A stretch of 5,684 nucleotides of DNA from an uncultured Alistipes sp. (GCA_904502075.1 CAJGDL010000102.1:1-5684), one strand, 5' to 3'; positions 1-5,249 are shown, counted from the first letter of the stretch. Translations and numbers: made by a program. Notes: a model not told the origin generated them from the letters alone.

Positions 1-23
1 CCCGCCTCTGGCAGGGGACTTGG

Positions 24-38
24 TCAGCCTTCGGCTGA
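24..38. repeat. Short GC-rich hairpin downstream of the GH3 gene
   Basis: A perfect inverted repeat: TCAGCC, a 3-nt TTC loop, then GGCTGA. It lies about 90 nt beyond the stop codon of the GH3-family gene (which is on the minus strand). No T-run follows on either strand, so it is a poor intrinsic terminator. It may be the edge of a dispersed intergenic repeat, since the surrounding bases 1-60 are GC-rich and have no gene, but the window ends too soon to tell. Confidence 0.4.
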
Positions 39-118
39 AACTCTCGCTCCCGAACCTCTTCACGGCTTATCGGGTGACTAATTTTCTATCTCTGTTCGCG
101 GCTCGCGGTGGTGGCTAC

Positions 119-141
119 AATTCCTCACTCCTAATTCCTCA
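119..141. repeat. Two copies of a 14-nt-period direct repeat at the end of the GH3 gene
   Basis: AATTCCTCA occurs at 119-127 and again at 133-141, a period of 14 nt. On the minus strand this reads as GAGGAATT twice. The second copy includes the last codons and the stop of the GH3-family gene (final residues MRN, then TAG), so the extreme C-terminus is written by the repeat. Tracts of the kind ATGAGGAATTAGGA are, from memory, common between genes in Bacteroidetes. That link is recollection, not something the window shows. Confidence 0.5.
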
Positions 142-1594
142 TTGCCAAGACCTGCTCCAAGATCCGTCGCTCGTTCATCATGCGGGGCACCTTGTTCTTC
201 CCAAAGCGTTGCATCCACTCCAGGAATGAACCCGCGGGCAACGTATGGAGCACCAGGCGTTCGAGGGTTGTGCGTCGCTTGGCATCGTAGTCCGAATTGA
301 TGCGCCGCAGAGCCCCATCCAACTGCTCGGCAAAGGCTTCGCGGTCGATCGGCTCACGCGAGAACTCCACCACCCACTCATGGGCTCCGGGACGATCGAG
401 GGTCATGAAGCGCGGGGCCACCGTATACTCCTCAACACGCGCCCCCGTGACTCGGCACACCTCGGTCAAGGCTCGATCCGCATTATCGACGATCAACTCC
501 TCGCCAAAGACGTTGATAAACTGGCGGGTGCGCCCGGCAAAGCGGATGCGGTAGGGCTGGATCGAGGTGAAGATCACCGTATCACCGATCTCATAACGCC
601 ACAACCCATTGTTCGAGGTGATCAACATGGCGTAGGTCTTGCCTACCTCCACCCCCTCCAACGGAACGATCTCTTCGCCCCTACGGAATTCGTAGTAGGT
701 GCCGTAATCGAGCATCAGGAGCATATCGTCGCGCATGGGATCGTCGGCCAGGGCAAAAAAGCCCTCCGAGGCGTTGTAACTCTCCATGTAGCACATCCCT
801 TCGTCGGGGATCAACTCCCGAAAGGCCTCGCGGTAGGGGGCAAACGAGACCCCTCCGTGGGCAAAACACTCCATGCGGGGCCACACCTCCAGCAGGTTCG
901 ACCTACCCGTATAGTCAAGCACCGCACGCATCAGTTCCAGATTCCACGAGGGAACCCCTGCGAAGGCCCGTACATCCTGTTTGGTGCAGTGGCGAGCGAT
1001 CGCCTCACACTTCTCCCGAAAATCGGGAAGAAGGCCGACCGAGGCGGGCGGTGTGCAAGTGAAACGATTCCAAGGCGAGGTACTGTGGAGCAATATCGCG
1101 GAGAGATCCCCCACCCAATTTCGTCCCTCGCGACGACAGGTGCCTCCCAAGGTGAGGATCTTGCCATCCAAGAGGGTTGATCGGGGATGGGCCGCAAGAT
1201 ACAACGCTGCCACATCGCGCATCCCCTGCGTATGGTTTTCGAAGATCGAGCGAGTCGTCACCGGAATATACTTACTGCGATCCGAGGTCGTTCCCGAGGA
1301 TTGCGCATAACGAGTCACACGCCCCGCCGCCGCCACATTGCACTCCCCGGCGAGCATCCGCTCGACATAGGGTCGAAAGCGTTCGTAATCGAACGTCTCG
1401 ATAGTTTTGGCAAATCGCTCCGGAGTCCAATCCTCCTTTAGGCCTCGCTCCTGTCCAAAGGCGGTACGCTCCCCCTCCTTGAGGCGCGCGCGCAACATCG
1501 CACGCTGCACCTCCAACGGATGGCGGCGGAAGCGATCCACGGCCCGCAATCGCGGCTCGAAAACTCTGCGCAGTAGGTTGTTCTTCAGACCCAT
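131..1594 (-). CDS. GH3-family acyl-acid amido synthetase-like protein
   Basis: A 487-residue protein of the GH3 (auxin-responsive promoter) family, a branch of the ANL adenylating superfamily. Plant members activate a carboxylic acid with ATP to an acyl-AMP and then join it to an amino acid. Substrates of the bacterial members are largely unknown, so no specific reaction is assigned. The ATP-binding motifs are in order: the phosphate-binding loop SSGTTSDRSK at residues 99-108, the YNASEG motif at 273-278 (where other ANL enzymes have YGxTE), and RYEIGD at 333-338 followed by the hinge-like segment FAGRTRQFINVFGEE at 352-366. The C-terminal domain carries GKNKVPRM at 465-472, a basic motif I recall from bacterial homologues. 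Length is normal and the frame is intact. The start is the ATG at 1592-1594, giving MGLKNNLLRR; no Shine-Dalgarno precedes it, as is usual in Bacteroidetes. No signal peptide is seen, so it is probably cytoplasmic. The upstream gene, trkA, is on the same strand but 341 nt away. I found no promoter of the TAnnTTTG type in that gap. Confidence 0.93.
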   Translation of the reverse strand: MGLKNNLLRRVFEPRLRAVDRFRRHPLEVQRAMLRARLKEGERTAFGQERGLKEDWTPERFAKTIETFDYERFRPYVERMLAGECNVAAAGRVTRYAQSSGTTSDRSKYIPVTTRSIFENHTQGMRDVAALYLAAHPRSTLLDGKILTLGGTCRREGRNWVGDLSAILLHSTSPWNRFTCTPPASVGLLPDFREKCEAIARHCTKQDVRAFAGVPSWNLELMRAVLDYTGRSNLLEVWPRMECFAHGGVSFAPYREAFRELIPDEGMCYMESYNASEGFFALADDPMRDDMLLMLDYGTYYEFRRGEEIVPLEGVEVGKTYAMLITSNNGLWRYEIGDTVIFTSIQPYRIRFAGRTRQFINVFGEELIVDNADRALTEVCRVTGARVEEYTVAPRFMTLDRPGAHEWVVEFSREPIDREAFAEQLDGALRRINSDYDAKRRTTLERLVLHTLPAGSFLEWMQRFGKNKVPRMMNERRILEQVLAMRN

Positions 1595-1728
1595 TTTTCA
1601 ATTTATCGTTGGGGATGAAGAGGGTTCTTTGGGCCCCTCAATCCATCTCCCGCTTAATCGTTTTCTTCACTCCTACCCCCCTTGTCTCGCAACGGCGGAG
1701 ATCACCATGTCGTCTACAGCTCCTCGCA

Positions 1729-1756
1729 GGGTCGTAACGACCCTTCTATTTTTTAC
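1729..1756 (+). terminator. Candidate intrinsic terminator, plus-strand orientation
   Basis: GGGTCG, loop TAA, CGACCC (1729-1743) forms a strong 6-bp stem, and TTCTATTTTTT follows directly on the plus strand. That is the layout of a rho-independent terminator for rightward transcription. On the minus strand the hairpin is followed by TGCGAGG, with no T-run. No plus-strand gene precedes it, so it could terminate antisense transcription of the GH3 gene or an unseen small RNA, or it could be chance. Confidence 0.4.
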
Positions 1757-1778
1757 CCGTTCCCTCCAACCATGAAGT

Positions 1779-1807
1779 GTGAAATATGCCCTATAAAATC
1801 GAAAATT
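1779..1807. repeat. Direct repeat copy 1 (29 nt)
   Basis: First copy of an imperfect 29-nt direct repeat that starts with GTGAAATATGCC and shares ATAAAATC with the second copy at 1907-1935. The two copies match at 26 of 29 positions, differing at repeat positions 13, 14 and 23, and start 128 nt apart. On the plus strand the copy contains a tiny open frame, MPYKIEN. Confidence 0.65.
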
Positions 1808-1855
1808 AAATTTTTGCATTTTAGGCGAGCAGATTTCCACTCGACCGCCGGCGGG

Positions 1856-1892
1856 AGAAGATGGGCTGTACTTTGGGTACTGCCCATTTTCT
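1856..1892. terminator. Long hairpin, possible terminator downstream of trkA
   Basis: ATGGGC-T-GTAC, loop TTTGG, GTAC-T-GCCCAT (1861-1887) forms ten base pairs with one T-T mismatch. Flanking bases 1856-1860 and 1888-1892 add four pairs and a G-T wobble. It begins 44 nt past the trkA stop, so it could end the leftward trkA transcript. The wobble, however, pairs only in rightward RNA, and the T-rich run TTTTCTTT also lies on the plus-strand side. Minus-strand output is followed only by CTTCTCCC. It may therefore be bidirectional, or part of a repeat element. Confidence 0.45.
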
Positions 1893-1906
1893 TTAGACAA
1901 GGAGAG

Positions 1907-1935
1907 GTGAAATATGCCGCATAAAATCAAAAATT
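1907..1935. repeat. Direct repeat copy 2 (29 nt), abutting the trkA stop
   Basis: Second copy of the 29-nt repeat. It ends one base before the trkA stop codon (complement of 1936-1938). On the plus strand it is preceded by GGAGAG and contains a nine-codon frame, MPHKIKNFS, similar to MPYKIEN in copy 1. The peptides are probably incidental. Confidence 0.65.
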
Positions 1936-3273
1936 TTAGTTGAAGTATAACCCCACCTTCTCCACCGACCCCCGCATCGCAAAGACCACCACGCGGTCGT
2001 AGGCCTTGAGCTCGGTGCCACCCACGGCGATAAAGGCCTTGTCGCCACGCACGATACCTCCAATGATGGCGTTGGCTGGGAATCCGAGGTCGCGAATGCG
2101 CGACTTGGTCGCGGGCGAGTTGGGTTTGACGATAAACTCCAAGACCTCGGCATCGCTACCCGTGAGACACTTGATGGCCTGCACATCGGTGGACATCGTA
2201 AAGCGGAAGATGTTGGAGGCGGTTACCAACTTCTTGTTGATGATCGTGTCGATGCCGATGCTCTCGGCCAGGTTGATGTAGTTCATGTTCTCCACCTCGG
2301 CAATCACCTTCTTTACCCCCAGGCGCTTGGCCAGCATCGCAGTCAGGATGTTGGTCTCCGAACGGCCCGTAACCGCCACAAAGGCATCCATGTTGGAGAG
2401 TCCCTCCTCCATCATCGCCTCCGTATTGCGGCCATCCTCGTTGATGATGAGCGTGCGCTCCAAAATCTCGGCCAGGCGGTAGGCCTTCTCGGCGTTGTAG
2501 TCCACCATCTTGATATTCAGGTCGTCCTGCAGCGCCGTAGCGATCTGAATACCGATGCGCGAACCGCCCAGGATCATCATGTTCTTGATCTCGACGGATC
2601 GCTGTCCCGAGAGCTCCATCACCTCCTTCACTGCATCTTGACGTGAGATGACATAGACCACATCGCCCTCCATAAATCGCTCGATCGGACTCGGGATGAT
2701 GGTCTGACCGCTGCGGCTGATGGCCACCGTGCGATAGGGCAGATGGGCCTCCTCCCCGAATCCCGCCAGGGCACGCCCAATCAGGGGCGACGAGGGTTCG
2801 AGGCGAAAGACCACCAACGAAAGGCGACCACTCGAGAAGTCGACATACTCCGTGGTCGAGGTGTGTCCCAAGAGGTTGATCACCTCCTGGGCGGCCACCT
2901 TCTCGGGATAGAAGAGGTAGTCGATACCCATCTCGATGAAGATCTCCTTGTTGTTGGGCTCCAGGTATTCGTTGTTGTCGATGCGGGCGATGGATTTTTT
3001 GGCCCCGAGTTGTTTGGCCAACGTGGCCGAGAGGATGTTGTCATTCTCCTCGTGGTTGACAGCAATAAAGAGGTCGCACTTGCGCATCGATGCTCGACGC
3101 AGCGTGCGGAAGGCCGTCGAGTCGCCCTCGACCGTAATAACATCGGCCAAGGAGCCCACATCCTCGAGGAGTTTGGGATCCTTGTCGATCACGGTAATTT
3201 CATGTCCGCTTCCGGAGAGCATCTTAGCCAGGTGATTACCCATCTCACCGGCACCCGCAATAACAATTTTCAT
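1936..3273 (-). CDS. trkA: Trk system potassium uptake regulatory subunit TrkA
   Basis: A 445-residue cytoplasmic NAD(H)/nucleotide-binding gating protein that sits on the inner face of a TrkH/TrkG-type potassium channel. It has the tandem RCK_N-RCK_C-RCK_N-RCK_C plan of full-length TrkA (E. coli TrkA is 458 residues). The first Rossmann domain has GAGEMG at residues 7-12, the acidic end of strand 2 at VIDKD (28-32) and EGDST at 49-53. The first RCK_C domain covers roughly 141-225. The second Rossmann domain has GGSRIG at 236-241 and VDYN at 257-260, and the second RCK_C domain covers roughly 365-445. The start is the ATG at 3271-3273, right at the beginning of the first beta strand. A consensus promoter lies upstream at 3344-3374, leaving a leader of about 65 nt. 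In many Bacteroidales trkA sits beside trkH. Here the downstream neighbour is the unrelated GH3 gene and the upstream neighbour is divergent, so the channel subunit must be encoded elsewhere. The frame is intact. Confidence 0.96.
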   Translation of the reverse strand: MKIVIAGAGEMGNHLAKMLSGSGHEITVIDKDPKLLEDVGSLADVITVEGDSTAFRTLRRASMRKCDLFIAVNHEENDNILSATLAKQLGAKKSIARIDNNEYLEPNNKEIFIEMGIDYLFYPEKVAAQEVINLLGHTSTTEYVDFSSGRLSLVVFRLEPSSPLIGRALAGFGEEAHLPYRTVAISRSGQTIIPSPIERFMEGDVVYVISRQDAVKEVMELSGQRSVEIKNMMILGGSRIGIQIATALQDDLNIKMVDYNAEKAYRLAEILERTLIINEDGRNTEAMMEEGLSNMDAFVAVTGRSETNILTAMLAKRLGVKKVIAEVENMNYINLAESIGIDTIINKKLVTASNIFRFTMSTDVQAIKCLTGSDAEVLEFIVKPNSPATKSRIRDLGFPANAIIGGIVRGDKAFIAVGGTELKAYDRVVVFAMRGSVEKVGLYFN

Positions 3274-3328
3274 GTTTAACCTATATTTACGATCGGCGTT
3301 CCCGAAAAGCGCAAGGATTGGCCGCCAT

Positions 3329-3359
3329 TTTGCAATTTAGCTACAAATGTATATATTTG
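3329..3359 (+). promoter_or_regulatory. Bacteroidetes-type promoter for the Cys-rich membrane protein gene
   Basis: TTTG at 3329-3332, 19 nt, then TATATTTG at 3352-3359 matches the primary sigma-factor consensus of Bacteroidetes (TTTG, 19-21 nt, TAnnTTTG). Transcription should start near 3366, leaving a leader of about 40 nt before the ATG at 3405. The -7 box directly abuts the -7 box of the leftward trkA promoter. Confidence 0.8.
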
Positions 3360-3363
3360 TAGC
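3340..3363. promoter_or_regulatory. 24-bp palindrome spanning both -7 boxes
   Basis: GCTACAAAT (3340-3348) and ATTTGTAGC (3355-3363) are perfect 9-bp inverted arms around a 6-bp spacer. The same dyad axis (between 3351 and 3352) also relates TTTTG at 3328-3332 to CAAAA at 3371-3375, so the whole 48-bp promoter pair is a pseudo-palindrome. Much of the symmetry is simply two mirror-image promoters. The extra GC and TAG bases outside the -7 consensus also match and could be an operator for a dimeric regulator; no regulator is identified. Confidence 0.6.
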
Positions 3364-3374
3364 CGAATTTCAAA
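3344..3374 (-). promoter_or_regulatory. Bacteroidetes-type promoter for trkA
   Basis: Read on the minus strand: TTTG (complement of 3371-3374), 19 nt, then TACATTTG (complement of 3344-3351). This is a full match to the Bacteroidetes consensus. Transcription should start near 3337, about 65 nt before the trkA ATG. Spacing is identical to the rightward promoter it overlaps. Confidence 0.8.
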
Positions 3375-3404
3375 ATTTTACACGGTTTATTTCAAGTTAA
3401 CGAT

Positions 3405-3671
3405 ATGGCAAATTGGTGGATAGTGGTACTCTTTGCGATTGGAGCTTTGGCATTTTTCGTCATCGGTCTTTCGCTTACGATCATGATCAAGGGGCATTAC
3501 ATCGACGGCGAGATCTCGACCAATAAAAACATGCAAAAGTTGGGTATTCGCTGCGCCGTGCAGGAGACGCGCGACGACGACGGCACGGCAAGCTGCGGCG
3601 ACGTAGGCTGCTCGGGCAACTGCGCCGGCTGCGATGTGGAGCGCGAAAAGGCCCAAAACAACAAGGAGTAG
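3405..3671 (+). CDS. Small Cys-rich single-pass membrane protein, function unknown
   Basis: An 88-residue protein I cannot assign to a named family with confidence. Residues 4-28 form one long hydrophobic helix opening with WWIVVLF. KGHYIDGE at 29-36 follows, then a soluble tail. The tail has five cysteines: C50, then C64, C69, C73 and C76 (C-x4-C-x3-C-x2-C) within a Gly/Asp-rich stretch, CGDVGCSGNCAGC at 64-76. A short helix plus Cys-rich tail recalls FeoB-associated Cys-rich membrane proteins, but the spacing and the conserved-looking middle (STNKNMQKLGIRC, 38-50) differ, so this is only an analogy. Metal or Fe-S binding, or disulfide chemistry, are both possible. The lone positively charged flank lies after the helix (K29, H31), which by the positive-inside rule would put the tail in the cytoplasm. 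The ATG at 3405 is supported by a consensus promoter 46 nt upstream. The gene is monocistronic: a strong terminator follows 14 nt after the TAG. It is divergent from trkA and shares its promoter region. Confidence 0.88.
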   Translation: MANWWIVVLFAIGALAFFVIGLSLTIMIKGHYIDGEISTNKNMQKLGIRCAVQETRDDDGTASCGDVGCSGNCAGCDVEREKAQNNKE

Positions 3672-3685
3672 GAAAGAGAACGCTG

Positions 3686-3732
3686 AGAAATAGCCATGGC
3701 GAACCCGTAAGGTTCGCCATGGCTATTTCTTT
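3686..3732. terminator. Bidirectional intrinsic terminator between convergent genes
   Basis: A perfect 20-bp stem (3686-3705 with 3711-3730) closes over a CGTAA loop. The core is GC-rich (GCCATGGCGAACC) and the foot is AGAAATA/TATTTCT, so on each strand the hairpin ends in a U-rich arm; rightward it continues TTTCTTTAG. It starts 14 nt after the stop of the Cys-rich protein gene and ends 11 nt before the cysQ stop, as expected for one terminator serving both. Confidence 0.92.
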
Positions 3733-3743
3733 AGAAAGGAGGC

Positions 3744-4586
3744 TTAATTCTCCAACGCCTTTGTCCGGCACTCGAACCAGGGATTTTGGAGGTTCTCCTT
3801 GTTGTACTTGAGCTCCTCGCCCTCAGGCAACGAGCAGGTGCGGCCTCCCGCCTCGTGGAGGATCAACTCGCCGGCCGCCGTATCCCACTCGTAGGTATGG
3901 GTTGTACGCGGATAATAATCAACCGATCCTTCGGCCAACAGGCAGAACTTATAAGAACTACCCTGCTCGATCAACTCCAAATCGGGATGGATGGCACGCA
4001 TTGCCTCGACATGGCATGCTGTCTCGGGGGTCTGATGCGAACGCGATACGGCGACACGCAGCGGACGATTGGATTCTCCGACCAAGGGTAGCGGCTGCAT
4101 ATCGGACTCGATCTGCTCAAAACTCATGGCACTGCTGAGCGATGGTTTCACCCCACGTTTTACCCAGGCACCACGACCTCGCTCGGCCAGGTAGATCTTC
4201 TCGAAATAGGGGACGTAGACCACCGAGGCGATGGCTCGATTGTTCTCCATTAGGGCGATATTAACCGTAAACTCGTTGTTACCCTTGATAAATTCGAGGG
4301 TTCCATCGAGCGGATCCACCAACCAAAACATCTCCCAATTGCGACGCTCCTCATAGCCCATCTCACGGCCCTCCTCACTCAGGATCGGAATGCGCGTGGG
4401 GCCCAACGACTCGCGAATCACCTTATGAGCCGCGCAATCGGCCTCGGTGATGGGGGTGTGGTCACTCTTATAGGAGACCCCGTACTCGTCTCTACGAGCA
4501 TAGATCTCCATAATGGCTGCTCCGGCTTTGACCGCTGCGTTGAAAACCTCGGCCAGCAGATACTCTCGCACCTCGTTCGTCAGCAT
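3744..4586 (-). CDS. cysQ: 3'(2'),5'-bisphosphate nucleotidase CysQ
   Basis: A 280-residue member of the inositol monophosphatase-like, Mg-dependent phosphatase superfamily, best matched to CysQ. CysQ hydrolyses 3'-phosphoadenosine 5'-phosphate (PAP) to AMP, removing the by-product of PAPS use in sulfate assimilation and sulfation. Metal-site motifs are all present: TEAD at residues 47-50, LSEEG at 69-73, DPLDGT at 91-96 and WDTAAGE at 234-240. The segment EFIKGNNEFTVNIAL (98-112) is also typical of CysQ-type members rather than fructose bisphosphatases. It is somewhat longer than E. coli CysQ (246 residues), with a C-terminal tail after about residue 250. The start is the ATG at 4584-4586. 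No cysD, cysN or cysC gene is present nearby, so it stands alone here. It converges on the Cys-rich protein gene and shares its terminator. An inositol-monophosphatase role cannot be excluded from sequence alone. Confidence 0.93.
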   Translation of the reverse strand: MLTNEVREYLLAEVFNAAVKAGAAIMEIYARRDEYGVSYKSDHTPITEADCAAHKVIRESLGPTRIPILSEEGREMGYEERRNWEMFWLVDPLDGTLEFIKGNNEFTVNIALMENNRAIASVVYVPYFEKIYLAERGRGAWVKRGVKPSLSSAMSFEQIESDMQPLPLVGESNRPLRVAVSRSHQTPETACHVEAMRAIHPDLELIEQGSSYKFCLLAEGSVDYYPRTTHTYEWDTAAGELILHEAGGRTCSLPEGEELKYNKENLQNPWFECRTKALEN

Positions 4587-4627
4587 GATTCTCTCTTCGT
4601 TTTACGGTTTGCACTACAATAACGAGA

Positions 4628-4659
4628 TAAAGATAAGAAATATTTGGAAGAATCGGAAA
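4628..4659 (-). promoter_or_regulatory. Weak candidate promoter for cysQ
   Basis: On the minus strand TATCTTTA (complement of 4628-4635) differs from TAnnTTTG at the last base. TTTC (complement of 4656-4659) lies 20 nt further upstream and differs from TTTG by one base. The position, about 40 nt before the cysQ ATG, is right, but with two mismatches in AT-rich DNA it could be chance. Confidence 0.35.
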
Positions 4660-4698
4660 TTTTTCATCCTTTTTTACTCGTTTTTCCCATTTCACACC

Positions 4699-4717
4699 CC
4701 TAAAAAAGAGTTTTAGG
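4699..4717. terminator. Weak AT-rich hairpin downstream of the receiver-like gene
   Basis: CCTAAAA (4699-4705), a 5-nt loop, then TTTTAGG (4711-4717). It lies 33 nt past the stop of the minus-strand receiver-like gene. The stem is AT-rich and no T-run follows on the minus strand, so termination here would be weak at best. Confidence 0.3.
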
Positions 4718-4750
4718 ATAAAAACTTAGTGCAGGAGATCGAGCAAGGAG

Positions 4751-5128
4751 TTAAGCACAACCTCTCCTCTTTTGCAAGACCAAGGTCACACGCCTGCGCA
4801 GACGATCCACCGAACAAGGGAGCGTATAGATTTGGTTTATTCCGCACAACAGGCGATCGACCGCCCCTCGTTCGCTATCGTCCCACCAAAGATGAAAGAG
4901 TTGGAGTCGTGGCGAGAGCGAACGCAACGAGGCGACCCGATAGGCAAGCTCCTCTCCGCATAGGGGCGAAAGGAGCAACACGAGCACAGCCCCTCGCAGA
5001 CGCAACTCCTCCTCGAGCTCCCTCCAAGCCTCGACAGCGACCACCTCGGCCCCCAATCCGCGAAGCGCGAGAAGCAACTCCTCACGAAGCCACCCGATAG
5101 AAACAAGTATTAAAATACGATCCACCAT
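4751..5128 (-). CDS. Receiver-like (degenerate response-regulator fold) protein, function unknown
   Basis: A 125-residue protein with no DNA-binding or output domain. Its strand/helix spacing follows a response-regulator receiver: strand 1 RILILVS (4-10), helix 1 to about 25, strand 2 EVVAVEAW (28-35), strand 3 AVLVLLLSP (47-55), strand 4 LQLFHLWW (75-82), and an end resembling GANxYLxKP-x-LxxRV: GINQIYTLPCSVDRLRRRV (96-114). All key residues are missing: the acidic pair after strand 1 is SI, the phospho-Asp after strand 3 is S54, and the Lys of the KP motif is L103. It would be a pseudo-receiver that cannot be phosphorylated. The fold call is my reading by eye. I chose the ATG at 5126-5128 because strand 1 begins four residues later. 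A GTG at 5156-5158 would add ten residues but falls inside a hairpin. It is divergent from rplU and on the same strand as cysQ, 164 nt upstream of it. No consensus promoter was found. The R/P-rich plus-strand frame opposite it looks like a shadow. Confidence 0.68.
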   Translation of the reverse strand: MVDRILILVSIGWLREELLLALRGLGAEVVAVEAWRELEEELRLRGAVLVLLLSPLCGEELAYRVASLRSLSPRLQLFHLWWDDSERGAVDRLLCGINQIYTLPCSVDRLRRRVTLVLQKRRGCA

Positions 5129-5142
5129 CCCAAAAGAAGATA

Positions 5143-5163
5143 TCGGGGAGGAATCCACCCCGA
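5143..5163. repeat. Small hairpin overlapping the alternative GTG start
   Basis: TCGGGG (5143-5148) pairs with CCCCGA (5158-5163) across a 9-nt loop. It sits just upstream of the preferred ATG of the receiver-like gene and covers the alternative GTG at 5156-5158. If transcribed leftward it would be a leader hairpin 14 nt before the start codon. Confidence 0.4.
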
Positions 5164-5219
5164 AAAATGTGCCAAAAACAAGATTTCGGGTAAAAAAGCG
5201 GAAAAATTAACGCGAAATG

Positions 5220-5249
5220 TTGCCGGTAAGGATTTTTTCACTATCTTTG
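5220..5249 (+). promoter_or_regulatory. Promoter of the rplU-rpmA operon
   Basis: TTG at 5220-5222, 19 nt, then TATCTTTG at 5242-5249 matches the Bacteroidetes primary-sigma consensus exactly. Transcription should start near 5256, giving a short AT-rich leader of about 33 nt before the rplU ATG. Confidence 0.88.

Larger units (their letters stand above)
1595..1935. other. 341-nt gene-free spacer between trkA and the GH3 gene
   Basis: No convincing gene lies here. Open frames of about 80 codons exist on both strands (1682-1924 plus, 1673-1930 minus), but neither gives a recognisable protein and each overlaps a hairpin and the repeats. The stretch holds a GC-rich hairpin followed by a T-rich run (1729-1756), a long hairpin (1856-1892), a perfect 10-bp palindrome CCGCCGGCGG (1845-1854) and two copies of a 29-nt direct repeat. 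The mixture of repeats and hairpins resembles a dispersed intergenic element. Both flanking genes are on the minus strand, yet both hairpins look more like plus-strand terminators. Confidence 0.6.

Noticed and set aside
245..1180. 311-codon open frame on the plus strand opposite the GH3 gene
   Set aside because: No recognisable domain; it lies wholly antisense to a gene with intact family motifs, so it is a frame shadow.
1604..1611. TATCGTTG, a near -7 box on the plus strand just upstream of the GH3 start
   Set aside because: One mismatch in the key TTTG, and the nearest TTG is 23 nt away, outside the usual 19-21 nt spacing.
1673..1930. Open frames of 80-85 codons on both strands in the trkA-GH3 spacer
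   Set aside because: They run through hairpins and repeats, overlap each other, and their products have no recognisable pattern.
2743..3279. 178-codon open frame on the plus strand opposite trkA
   Set aside because: His/Val/Asp-rich, with no family resemblance, and antisense to a clear TrkA. A shadow.
3735..3742. AAAGGAGG, a perfect Shine-Dalgarno-like string on the plus strand
   Set aside because: No start codon at a suitable distance; it follows a terminator and lies beside the end of cysQ. Bacteroidetes rarely rely on such sites.
4729..5100. 123-codon plus-strand frame opposite the receiver-like gene
   Set aside because: The product is rich in Arg and Pro without structure, while the minus-strand product has a regular alternating strand/helix pattern.
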